A stretch of 31,956 nucleotides of DNA from CAYJAZ01 sp964369165 (GTDB taxonomy: Bacteria > Desulfobacterota > Desulfovibrionia > Desulfovibrionales > Desulfovibrionaceae): NCBI GenBank assembly GCA_964369165.1, contig CAYJFE010000021.1, forward strand, positions 1-31,956, given 5' to 3'. Shown piece by piece: positions 16,293-23,400 of this stretch. A model generated the notes under the pieces. The model searched no databases, was not told where the DNA came from, and saw only the letters and a list, made by a program, of their open reading frames with translations. A program made the position numbers and the translations under genes. The first letter of the stretch is position 1, and each line of letters begins with the position of its first letter.

Positions 16293-16769
16293 CTATACTA
16301 TTTTATATTTTAATTCTCTTGCAATTATTTTAGCTGTCATTTCAGTGACTTCGCCTGTAAGTCTTATACATTGCTCCATATGAACAGGTGTTCCTAATTT
16401 CATGCCTTTTGTCAGAATTTTGCAGCAACAAACTTTATTTTTTTGCGTGAAAGTTTCCTGTAACTCCTTGGCAAGTTTCATTGTTTTATCAACTTCTTTG
16501 CCTTTTGCTTTCTCTCTACCAAAAAACATTCCAAGTGCCATCACTCCAGCACTTACCGCTCCGCAAGTACAACCATTACTCATGCCAACAGGAAAGCCAG
16601 AGGCAAGTTTAATAATTTCATCGCCATAAGGAGCATCAAAGCCATCTTTAATCGTTTTTAAAAGGGCTTCTGAGCAGTAAAAATCGCCATCTCTGTAGTA
16701 TTTCTCTGCTTTTTCTTTTAATTCTTGAACATTGATTTCAACTTTTGGATTTTTATTAAAAAACATCAT
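16293..16769 (-). CDS. C_GCAxxG_C_C family redox-type protein
   Basis: This 158-residue soluble protein belongs to the C_GCAxxG_C_C family, small cysteine-rich proteins of anaerobes thought to bind a metal or work in redox chemistry; none has a settled reaction. Visible cysteines are C32 (YCSEALL), the core GCTCGAVSAG (C67, C69), a triple C114-C115-C116 and C134. The central motif reads GCTCGA where the family name implies GCAxxG, a common variant. The start at 16769 (first of two adjacent ATGs) is preferred to an upstream in-frame start that would overlap yedF, because AAGGA lies directly before it. The gap to yedF is 10 bases, so the two are one operon. The pairing with a selenium/sulfur-relay protein suggests a related job, but that is inference. 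Confidence 0.75.
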   Translation of the reverse strand: MMFFNKNPKVEINVQELKEKAEKYYRDGDFYCSEALLKTIKDGFDAPYGDEIIKLASGFPVGMSNGCTCGAVSAGVMALGMFFGREKAKGKEVDKTMKLAKELQETFTQKNKVCCCKILTKGMKLGTPVHMEQCIRLTGEVTEMTAKIIARELKYKIV

Positions 16770-16779
16770 ATTTTCCTTT

Positions 16780-17418
16780 TTATATGCGCACAACTTTGTC
16801 TGCTACTTCAATTGCAGTTATAATATCTAACATATTAGTAGTTTGGCCAACTTTTCTTGCCTTCGTCAAACCATAAAATTCTAAACAAGAACCGCAAACC
16901 AAAATTTCTATATTATTATTTTCAAGTTTTTGTAAAGATTGCAAAGCAATAGCCTCTGCACCTGTCGGTGCAGCGAGCTTCACTCCGCCATTAAGAAGAA
17001 TAACTTTCCATAAATTTGCCCCCAATTCAGGCAAAGTAGAAAGGAAATTCTCCATAAGCTTCGTGCCAAGGGTGTCATCGCCAGCACCAAATTTTTCTTG
17101 CGGAATAATAATAAGAATTTTTTGCCCCCCATCTGAATCAACTTTTGGCGAATAGGACGCGGACTTTTCACTCGTAGAAAGTATAGAATTATCAGATTTT
17201 CTTGCAGTCAAAATGTATAATGTATTGTTTTCTTCTACAATATCAACATCATAAGAGTTTGCTTTTAAAAAACGTGAAACATTTTCTGAAGCTGGTTCAT
17301 TGTCTACAAAGACAAGAAATTCTGAAGGCTTTTCATTTTCAACAAAAGAAGCTAAAAATGTGCGGCAGCGAATCACAGGTTCAGGGCAAGCAAGGCCAGT
17401 ATAATTTTCCTTTATCAT
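16780..17418 (-). CDS. yedF: YedF-type sulfurtransferase-like selenium metabolism protein
   Basis: This is a two-domain protein of 212 residues. The N-terminal TusA/SirA-like domain (about 1-72) has the sulfur-carrier motif CPEPVI with C11, plus C18. The C-terminal DsrE-like domain (about 98-212) has a Cys pair in VCGSC (C175, C178) near its end. This arrangement matches the YedF family, which co-occurs with selenophosphate synthetase and selenium use, although its exact reaction is unproven. The start ATG has AGAAGG six bases upstream, and the gene has its own promoter (17455-17483). It is the first gene of a two-gene unit with the C_GCAxxG_C_C protein. No selD or selA is in the window. Confidence 0.85.
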   Translation of the reverse strand: MIKENYTGLACPEPVIRCRTFLASFVENEKPSEFLVFVDNEPASENVSRFLKANSYDVDIVEENNTLYILTARKSDNSILSTSEKSASYSPKVDSDGGQKILIIIPQEKFGAGDDTLGTKLMENFLSTLPELGANLWKVILLNGGVKLAAPTGAEAIALQSLQKLENNNIEILVCGSCLEFYGLTKARKVGQTTNMLDIITAIEVADKVVRI

Positions 17419-17454
17419 TAAGTACCTTCTCTATTAAATTAATTTGAAAAAATT

Positions 17455-17483
17455 AAGATAAATTGCCAAATATAGACTGTCAA
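17455..17483 (-). promoter_or_regulatory. Predicted promoter of yedF
   Basis: On the minus strand: consensus -35 TTGACA (17478-17483), a 17-base spacer, and -10 TATCTT (17455-17460). It lies in the 276-base divergent gap between yedF and ileS. A GTGA-N6-GTGA direct repeat sits just upstream. Confidence 0.6.
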
Positions 17484-17581
17484 CGCACGTCACTTTTTTC
17501 ACAAAAATTAACGTTCAACAATTAAAATTTTATAATACATTGATAATTTTTTAAAGTCATAAATTGACCTTTACAAATTGC

Positions 17582-17618
17582 AAAAAAAGCTTATTTGTCA
17601 TGTGAGAAAGCTATTTTT
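17582..17618 (+). repeat. Imperfect hairpin upstream of the ileS promoter
   Basis: An AGCTT/AAGCT stem (17588-17592 with 17608-17612) is extended past one mismatch by five A-T pairs (17582-17586 with 17614-17618), with a 15-base loop. It is followed by TTC rather than a long T run. It precedes the promoter, so it is not an ileS attenuator; no T-box features are visible. Confidence 0.3.
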
Positions 17619-17634
17619 TCAATTTATTCTTTGC

Positions 17635-17663
17635 TTGACATTTTGGCTTGTATGAATAATAAT
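17635..17663 (+). promoter_or_regulatory. Predicted promoter of ileS
   Basis: Consensus -35 TTGACA (17635-17640), then 16-17 bases, then -10 TAATAA or AATAAT (17657-17663). The -10 box overlaps the first in-frame ATG (17662). This argues that ileS translation begins at the later ATG, 17695. Confidence 0.55.
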
Positions 17664-17694
17664 GGCTCTTATTTTAATTTTGAAGGCGGCAAAC

Positions 17695-20505
17695 ATGGCT
17701 GATTATAAAGATACTTTGAATTTACCTAAAACATCCTACCCTATGAAGGCGAACTTAAGCCAAAAAGAACCTGAAACTCTCAAGTATTGGGAAGAAGTTA
17801 ATGCTTATGATGAGATGATTTCAGCTTCGGGGGAAAAAGGCGAATTTATTTTGCACGATGGTCCTCCCTATGCAAATGGCAATATTCACCTTGGAACTGC
17901 CTTGAATAAAATATTGAAAGATATTATAGTAAAGTCAAAAAATATGCAGGGTTACAAGTCACAATACGTCCCTGGTTGGGATTGTCACGGTCTTCCTATT
18001 GAGCATAAAATTGAATTGCAATTAGGCGAAAAAAAGGATAAAGTTCCTGCTCATGTTGTGCGCAAACTTTGCCGTGAATACGCACAGAAGTATCTGAATA
18101 TACAAAGAAAAGAATTTATTCGCCTCGGCGTTCTTGGCACTTGGGAAAAGCCTTATATGAGCATGGACCCAAGCTATGAAGCTGCTACTTCAAAAGAATT
18201 GGCTAATTTCTCAGAAAAAGGTTCGCTTGTTCGCAGTAAAAAACCTATCTATTGGTGCGCTTCATGTAAAACAGCTTTAGCTGAAGCCGAAGTTGAATAC
18301 GCCGACCACACTTCTTCATCAGTCTATGTGCGTTTTCCATTCAATGATAAGAAATTAAAAAATATTTTTTCTAAAGCAGAGCCTGAAAATGCCTATGTCA
18401 TTATCTGGACGACCACGCCTTGGACCTTGCCAAACAATATGGCTGTCGCTCTGCACCCTGAATTTGACTATGCTCTTGTTGCAAACGAAGGTAAGCAATA
18501 CGTCTTAGCCGCCGAATTAGTTGAACAAAGTGCAAAAATCTTTGGCTGGGAAAATTATGAAATCTTAGGTAAAGCCAAAGGGCAAGAATTAGAAAACTTA
18601 GAAGCAAATCACCCATTTTATGATAGAAAATCACCTATCGTCTTGGGCGATCATGTCACCCTAGAAGCTGGCGTTGGCTGCGTTCACACAGCTCCTGGAC
18701 ACGGACGAGAGGACTATGAAGTCGGTCTAAAGTATGGCCTTGAAATTTATTCACCTTTAAACGACGAAGCAAGATATTATGAAACTGTGGAATTTTTCAA
18801 AGGCTTAACTGTTTTTGAAGCAAATCCATTAGTTATTGAAAAACTTGAGGAAGTTGGTAATCTTCTTTCTTCAAGCAAAATTTCTCACTCCTACCCTCAT
18901 TGCTGGCGTTGCAAAAGTCCGGTTATTTTCCGTGCAACGACGCAATGGTTTGTGAGCATGGAAAAAAATGATTTGAGAAAGAAATCTCTTCACGCAATCC
19001 GTAATGATGTCAAATGGATACCTTCATGGGGGGAGGACAGAATTTTCAATATGATTGAGTCAAGGCCTGATTGGTGTATTTCGCGTCAAAGAATGTGGGG
19101 CGTGCCTATTCTTGCGCTTTTATGCGAAGATTGCGGAGAAGCTTGGAATGATCCAACTTGGATGCGCGAAATTTCTGACAGATTTGCAAAACACGAAACA
19201 GGTTGCGATTATTGGTACGAAAGCGAACTGGCTGATGTCGTTCCGCAAGGCTTGAAGTGCCCGCATTGCAATGCAGAAAAATGGAGAAAAGAAACTGATA
19301 TTCTAGATGTTTGGTTTGATTCAGGCACATCTTTTTCTGCTGTTGTTGAACAGCGTGACGAACTTAGCTATCCTGCTGATCTCTACCTTGAAGGTTCTGA
19401 CCAACACCGTGGCTGGTTCCATTCTTCCTTGCTCGCCTCTATGGGAACAAGAGATAAAGCCCCATATAAGTCTGTATTAACGCATGGTTATGTAGTTGAT
19501 AAAGACGCACGCAAGATGTCAAAATCAGTAGGTAATGTTGTTGCTCCGCAAGATATTATGTCCAAATACGGTGCCGACATACTTCGTCTTTGGGTTTCCT
19601 CCTCTGATTACACTGAAGACATTAGAATTTCTGACGAAATTTTAGCACGTCTCACAGAAGCCTATAGAAGAATTCGCAATACTAGCCGTTATCTCTTAGG
19701 TAGTATCAGCGACTTGACTAAGGAAAGTCTTGTGCCTCTTGACAAGCTTTTGCCAGTCGATCGTTATATGCTTGATGTTATGGTAAATGCCCACAATAAT
19801 TTGCAAGATGCCTATACCAATTTTGAATTCCACAAAGTGTATCACACATTGCACGGCCTCTGTGTGACTGAACTTTCTTCCTTCTATCTTGATGGTTTGA
19901 AAGACAGACTCTACGCTTCTTTGCCTGATTCACTCGAGCGCAGATCTGCTCAGACAGTGCTTTTTGAGATTTTGATGCTTCTTATCCGCAATATGGCACC
20001 TGTGCTTTCATTCACGGCAGAAGAAACACTCAAATATGTTCCTGAAGCTCTTCGTCCTGAAGTTAAAACTGTTTTTGCAATGCCTTCTTACACTGTTCCA
20101 GCAAGACTTTCAAAAGAAGAGTTAGAAGACTGGGAGCAAATTCTCTTCATTCGCTCAGAACTTACAAAAGCAATCGAACCACTGAGAAAAGATGGCGTGA
20201 TTGGACACTCACTCGATACTGCTGTGAGCTTATTTGTTGACGAAAAAATCATTTCAATTATCAAAGAAAAACAGATAGATATGCGTGAAATCAGCATTGT
20301 TTCACAAATCAAATTCTTCCCTTATGCTTCAAAACCAGAAGGACTTGAAGATGCAAGTGAAAATCTTGCCATCTTAGTAGAAAAAGCAAAAGGTGAAAAA
20401 TGTGAAAGATGCTGGATATATACTGAAGAAGCAGGAAGCGATGCAAGCTATCCAACACTTTGTCCGCGTTGCTCAAAGGTGATGAAGGCTCTGGATAATG
20501 CTTAA
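17695..20505 (+). CDS. ileS: Isoleucyl-tRNA synthetase
   Basis: This class I synthetase charges tRNA(Ile) and has a CP1 editing domain against valine. The 936-residue length is typical of the bacterial type. The HIGH motif is in GPPYANGNIHLGTAL (56-70), and KMSKS is at 607-611. The C-terminal zinc site has C903/C906 (CERC) and C923/C926 (CPRC). The start at 17695 (MADYKDTLNLPKTSYPMK) matches the family N-terminus; the upstream ATG at 17662 lies in the promoter -10 element. The Shine-Dalgarno is modest. The gene begins a probable operon with lspA, a PLDc_N peptide, cpoB, the NIL/ferredoxin gene and maf. Confidence 0.97.
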   Translation: MADYKDTLNLPKTSYPMKANLSQKEPETLKYWEEVNAYDEMISASGEKGEFILHDGPPYANGNIHLGTALNKILKDIIVKSKNMQGYKSQYVPGWDCHGLPIEHKIELQLGEKKDKVPAHVVRKLCREYAQKYLNIQRKEFIRLGVLGTWEKPYMSMDPSYEAATSKELANFSEKGSLVRSKKPIYWCASCKTALAEAEVEYADHTSSSVYVRFPFNDKKLKNIFSKAEPENAYVIIWTTTPWTLPNNMAVALHPEFDYALVANEGKQYVLAAELVEQSAKIFGWENYEILGKAKGQELENLEANHPFYDRKSPIVLGDHVTLEAGVGCVHTAPGHGREDYEVGLKYGLEIYSPLNDEARYYETVEFFKGLTVFEANPLVIEKLEEVGNLLSSSKISHSYPHCWRCKSPVIFRATTQWFVSMEKNDLRKKSLHAIRNDVKWIPSWGEDRIFNMIESRPDWCISRQRMWGVPILALLCEDCGEAWNDPTWMREISDRFAKHETGCDYWYESELADVVPQGLKCPHCNAEKWRKETDILDVWFDSGTSFSAVVEQRDELSYPADLYLEGSDQHRGWFHSSLLASMGTRDKAPYKSVLTHGYVVDKDARKMSKSVGNVVAPQDIMSKYGADILRLWVSSSDYTEDIRISDEILARLTEAYRRIRNTSRYLLGSISDLTKESLVPLDKLLPVDRYMLDVMVNAHNNLQDAYTNFEFHKVYHTLHGLCVTELSSFYLDGLKDRLYASLPDSLERRSAQTVLFEILMLLIRNMAPVLSFTAEETLKYVPEALRPEVKTVFAMPSYTVPARLSKEELEDWEQILFIRSELTKAIEPLRKDGVIGHSLDTAVSLFVDEKIISIIKEKQIDMREISIVSQIKFFPYASKPEGLEDASENLAILVEKAKGEKCERCWIYTEEAGSDASYPTLCPRCSKVMKALDNA

Positions 20506-20520
20506 TCACTTACTTCAAAA

Positions 20521-21033
20521 CTGCCTAAAACAGAAGATAATCGCTTCAAAATAATAACTTTTTTAGCCTTTATTGTATTTGTTTTAGATCAAATCACAAA
20601 GGAGATAATTCTACATATTCTCCCCTTGCACAAACACATTGAAATTATTCCTAATTTCTTTAATCTTGTGCACGTTCAAAATCGAGGGGCTGCCTTTGGT
20701 TTTTTGAATAATCCTGATATTAATTGGCAATTTTATCTTTTTACTTTTGCAACTGTGCTTGCTCTTGTGCTTATCTATTTCATTGCAAAAACAAGCCCTT
20801 ATTCAAAAGCCCTGAACTTTGCCTTTGGCCTTATTATAGGGGGCGCCTTAGGCAATTTTCTTGATAGAATTCGATTTAAAGCAGTAACGGACTTTCTAGA
20901 TTTTCATATAAATTCATGGCATTGGCCTGCTTTCAATGTGGCAGACATTGCTATTTCAATAGGTGCAATACTTTCAGCAATTTTGCTATATCAATTAGAA
21001 AAATCTCAAAATAATAAAGAGATAGAACAATAG
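20521..21033 (+). CDS. lspA: Signal peptidase II (lipoprotein signal peptidase), start unresolved
   Basis: LspA is the inner-membrane aspartyl protease that cleaves diacylglyceryl-modified prolipoproteins. The reading frame contains the full family signature. The first segment FLAFIVFVLDQITK (from about 20560) is followed by VQNRGAAFGF. GNFLDRI and TDFLDF hold one catalytic Asp, and FNVAD holds the other. Four membrane segments are seen. The frame is open from directly after the ileS stop (20503-20505, same frame), yet it has no ATG, GTG or TTG until TTG 20626, which lies after the essential first helix. I give the CTG at 20521 as a placeholder start. An ATG at 20498 overlaps the ileS stop but reads one frame away and stops after 18 codons (Lys AAA, then TAA TAA). 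A one-base slip or a missing base would join it to lspA. The client lipoproteins LptE and CpoB are in this window. Confidence 0.8.
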   Translation: MPKTEDNRFKIITFLAFIVFVLDQITKEIILHILPLHKHIEIIPNFFNLVHVQNRGAAFGFLNNPDINWQFYLFTFATVLALVLIYFIAKTSPYSKALNFAFGLIIGGALGNFLDRIRFKAVTDFLDFHINSWHWPAFNVADIAISIGAILSAILLYQLEKSQNNKEIEQ

Positions 21034-21048
21034 TACAAAAGGATACCT

Positions 21049-21255
21049 ATGCTTCTTTTTCAATTAGAATACTGGCAAATAGCACTTCTTTTCTTGCCTA
21101 TGCTTTTTGTTTTTTGGACATTATGGGATATCAATAAGCGTGCTTTCAAAAATCCAAATGAGAAATATATGTGGATTTTTTTCTGCGCTCTTATCCCTGT
21201 AATAGGCTCAATTCTTTACATTCTTTTTGGAATAAAAAGATCATTAAAACAGTAA
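21049..21255 (+). CDS. Small membrane protein with PLDc_N-like fold
   Basis: This 68-residue protein has two transmembrane helices (about 8-25 and 41-60) joined by a short polar loop (WDINKRAFKNPNEKYMW). It ends with the IGSILYILFGIKR pattern of the phospholipase-D-nuclease N-terminal (PLDc_N) family. These stand-alone domains have no known enzymatic role; they lack the HKD catalytic motif. A good Shine-Dalgarno (AAGGA) lies six bases before the ATG. It lies 15 bases after lspA and 66 before cpoB, within an envelope-biogenesis run of genes. Confidence 0.7.
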   Translation: MLLFQLEYWQIALLFLPMLFVFWTLWDINKRAFKNPNEKYMWIFFCALIPVIGSILYILFGIKRSLKQ

Positions 21256-21321
21256 GTTGCCAAATTTATAAAAAATTTGCTTCAATTTTTATCTAACTAT
21301 TTATTTACTCTGGAGAAAATC

Positions 21322-22194
21322 ATGCAAAAAGGAATAAAAAACTTCACACTTTTCTTTGTTTCTTGCTCACTACTTTCAGCCTGCACAGTCACAGGCTCGC
21401 AAGATGTTCAACGTCTTGAAAACCAAGTGATGACGCAACAACAAACTATTCAGCAGCTCAATTCACAACTTTCAGGCGTGCAACCAGCGCAAGCTGACAC
21501 TTGGATGCAAATCCAAACATTAAGACAAGAAATGGCTTCTATGCGTGGTATTCTTGATAATCTTGAAAATGCACTCGCTCCTATAGGCGGAGTGCAAGGC
21601 CTTGGCGATAAACTTGCAAGACAAGAAAGAGCGCTTCGTTTAGCTGAATCCCAACTCGGACTTGACCTAAACTTAGACGAACCAGCTCTTCCAACTATGA
21701 ATACAACAATGCCAACTTCAAGCTATTCACCAACAAGCGCAATGACTCCTCCACAAAGCACAATCGCGCCAAGTCAGCCAACATCTGCCCCAATTCAAAC
21801 TGGCACTCAAACCGATATCAACGATACAGCGCAGCTTCTTTACGATGCTGGCATAAGAGCTTTTAATGAGCGCCGCTACACACAAGCGGTGACTGCTTTT
21901 ACCGATTTTATCAACACATTCCCACAACACACTTTAATTTCAAATGCTTACTACTGGCAAGGCGAAGCCTATTATCAAGAAAAAAATTATTCTGCAGCTG
22001 CATTAGCCTATGAAAATGTGATTTCAAAATTCCCAAATAGCAACCGCGCTCCATCAGCCTACCTCAAGCAAGGCATGAGCTTTAGCGAATTAGGTAAAAA
22101 CGATGCGGCAAAAGAACGCTTGAACGAGCTTGTTTCAAAATATCCAAAAGCTCCTGAAACAGCAAGAGCAAAACAGCTTATCTCTTCATTATAA
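21322..22194 (+). CDS. cpoB: Cell division coordinator CpoB / tol-pal system protein YbgF
   Basis: This 290-residue protein has an N-terminal lipoprotein signal ending in LLSAC, with C21 as the lipidated residue and T22 at +2, which favours the outer membrane. A coiled-coil trimerisation region follows (about 30-115, Gln-rich). Next comes a Pro/Thr/Ser/Gln linker (about 120-170) and a C-terminal block of TPR repeats from about residue 175 (LYDAGIRAFNERRYTQAVTAF onward). That is the YbgF/CpoB plan: in other bacteria it links peptidoglycan synthesis by PBP1B with outer-membrane constriction by Tol-Pal. Classical YbgF is periplasmic; this version appears lipid-anchored. The start ATG 21322 has GGAG at 21312-21315 and was chosen over an upstream in-frame start because it begins the signal peptide. 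The tol and pal genes are not in the window. Confidence 0.85.
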   Translation: MQKGIKNFTLFFVSCSLLSACTVTGSQDVQRLENQVMTQQQTIQQLNSQLSGVQPAQADTWMQIQTLRQEMASMRGILDNLENALAPIGGVQGLGDKLARQERALRLAESQLGLDLNLDEPALPTMNTTMPTSSYSPTSAMTPPQSTIAPSQPTSAPIQTGTQTDINDTAQLLYDAGIRAFNERRYTQAVTAFTDFINTFPQHTLISNAYYWQGEAYYQEKNYSAAALAYENVISKFPNSNRAPSAYLKQGMSFSELGKNDAAKERLNELVSKYPKAPETARAKQLISSL

Positions 22195-22213
22195 ACCAAA
22201 ACTAGGACTACTT

Positions 22214-22663
22214 ATGCCAAATACTCAAGAAAACAATGCTTATTCTATAAACATTGTGCTTTCCTTTGATCAATCTACCGCGCAAGGCTCTTGGATGTGC
22301 AGACTTGCAAGAAATTTTGATGTAGAATTTAATATCACAAAGGCAAATGTTTCTTCAAAACGTGAAGGCTCTATGGTGCTTGACTTGAAAGGCACAAAAG
22401 AAAATTGTGATAAAGCCATTGCCTTTTTGACAGAAAATAATATAGGTGTCGTGCCTGTTGCGCAAAGTATTTGGCATAATGAAGAATCTTGTATCGATTG
22501 CGGTCTTTGCACAACTCTTTGCCCAACTTCAGCGCTCACAATGGATGCTGTAAATCATCTTCATTTTGACAAATCTAAATGCGTGGTTTGCTTAAATTGT
22601 ACCAGAATTTGCCCTGTCCACGCTTTAAAAAGTGATGCCGCTGAAAAACTTCTCGACAATTAA
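22214..22663 (+). CDS. NIL domain plus double [4Fe-4S] ferredoxin protein
   Basis: This 149-residue cytoplasmic protein has an N-terminal NIL domain (about 10-82), the ligand-binding fold also found at the end of the methionine importer ATPase MetN. A two-cluster ferredoxin domain follows, with CIDCGLCTTLCP (C93, C96, C99, C103) and CVVCLNCTRICP (C123, C126, C129, C133). Proteins of this build work with a DUF39 (COG1900) protein in forming homocysteine from aspartate semialdehyde and sulfide in methanogens and Desulfovibrio. This one is a candidate for that role, but no DUF39 gene is present here. ATG 22214 is chosen because AGGA precedes it by six bases; a longer frame would run back into cpoB. 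Confidence 0.82.
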   Translation: MPNTQENNAYSINIVLSFDQSTAQGSWMCRLARNFDVEFNITKANVSSKREGSMVLDLKGTKENCDKAIAFLTENNIGVVPVAQSIWHNEESCIDCGLCTTLCPTSALTMDAVNHLHFDKSKCVVCLNCTRICPVHALKSDAAEKLLDN

Positions 22664-22704
22664 GCAAGAACTTTAGCACTATCATTAATATATAAAGGTT
22701 TAAA

Positions 22705-23313
22705 TTGTTTAAAACAACTATACCCCTAGTCTTAGCTTCCAATTCACCGCGTAGACAGCATTTTTTGAAAGATTTAGGACTCCCCTTTTCAGTCTTATTG
22801 CCTTCGTCTTTTGTTGAGGAAATTGATTGTAATCTCTTGCCTTTTGAAAATGCAATGACTATTGCAAAAGGTAAGGCTCTAGCTGTGCAACAAGAGCATA
22901 ACATACATGATTCATTGATTATTGCATCTGATACTATTGTCGTTCTAAATAATGAGTCAGCACATTCTAGAATACTTGGAAAACCGAAAAATGTAGAAGA
23001 AGCCTATAGCATGATTAAGCTATTGAATGGCAATAAACACACTGTTATTACAGCAGTTTGCTTTATATCACCTAATAACGAAATAGAACTTTTCTATGAC
23101 AAAAGTGATGTCTATTTTGCAAATTGGGAAGATGACATTCTTTTAGAATACGCAAAAAGTGGTGAAGGTCTAGATAAAGCAGGGGCTTACGCTTTGCAAG
23201 GCAAGGGAACTTTTCTTGTCGAAAAAATTATAGGTTCCTATTCCACAGTCATTGGCTTACCCGTGCATCTTTGCATAGAAAAGCTAAAAGGCATTGGATT
23301 TATTACAGTTTAA
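22705..23313 (+). CDS. maf: Maf family nucleoside triphosphate pyrophosphatase
   Basis: Maf proteins hydrolyse dTTP/UTP or modified nucleotides to monophosphates (house-cleaning) and have been linked to septum formation. The 202 residues show the N-terminal signature LASNSPRRQ (about 10-18), the metal-binding ASDTIVV (D76), LGKPKN, the GLDKAGAYALQG loop and the closing GSYSTVIGLPV. The start is TTG 22705 with AAAGG six bases upstream; no better start is available. An insertion of a few residues (NNESAHSR) precedes LGKP. It follows the NIL/ferredoxin gene by 41 bases and probably ends the ileS operon, since a separate promoter precedes the next gene. Whether it is the YhdE (dTTP/UTP) or YceF type is not settled by eye. 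Confidence 0.92.
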   Translation: MFKTTIPLVLASNSPRRQHFLKDLGLPFSVLLPSSFVEEIDCNLLPFENAMTIAKGKALAVQQEHNIHDSLIIASDTIVVLNNESAHSRILGKPKNVEEAYSMIKLLNGNKHTVITAVCFISPNNEIELFYDKSDVYFANWEDDILLEYAKSGEGLDKAGAYALQGKGTFLVEKIIGSYSTVIGLPVHLCIEKLKGIGFITV

Positions 23314-23343
23314 GCTATAGCCAGCTTTCATGAATATAAAAAC

Positions 23344-23372
23344 TTGATTTTTCAAGCAATAAAACTTATATT
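23344..23372 (+). promoter_or_regulatory. Predicted promoter of the FAD/Fe-S oxidoreductase gene
   Basis: -35 TTGATT (23344-23349), an exact 17-base spacer, and -10 TATATT (23367-23372), with transcription expected near 23379, about 22 bases before the ATG. The -35 is embedded in a small palindrome, CTTGA-TTTT-TCAAG (23343-23356), which might be an operator. Confidence 0.45.
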
Positions 23373-23400
23373 TTCCTCTACCGTATAAGGAGATGACTAA

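Noticed and set aside
15965..16333. 122-codon frame overlapping the end of the CPBP gene
   Set aside because: Alternative frame over a clear membrane-protein gene; most of it lies inside the CPBP coding region and it runs through the minus-strand terminator.
17662..17694. Longer N-terminus for IleS starting at ATG 17662
   Set aside because: That ATG overlaps the -10 box of a consensus promoter, so it would not be in the transcript; the family N-terminus begins at 17695.
17419..17694. T-box or other amino-acid riboswitch before ileS
   Set aside because: Only a small hairpin upstream of the promoter is present; the predicted transcript leader is about 25 bases, too short for a T-box.
20626..20628. 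TTG 20626 as the lspA start
   Set aside because: It would remove the first transmembrane helix and the conserved DQITK motif, which are encoded in frame just upstream.
23312..23327. Small AAGCT/AGCTT hairpin after maf as a terminator
   Set aside because: Only five base pairs with no U tract; not supportable as a terminator.
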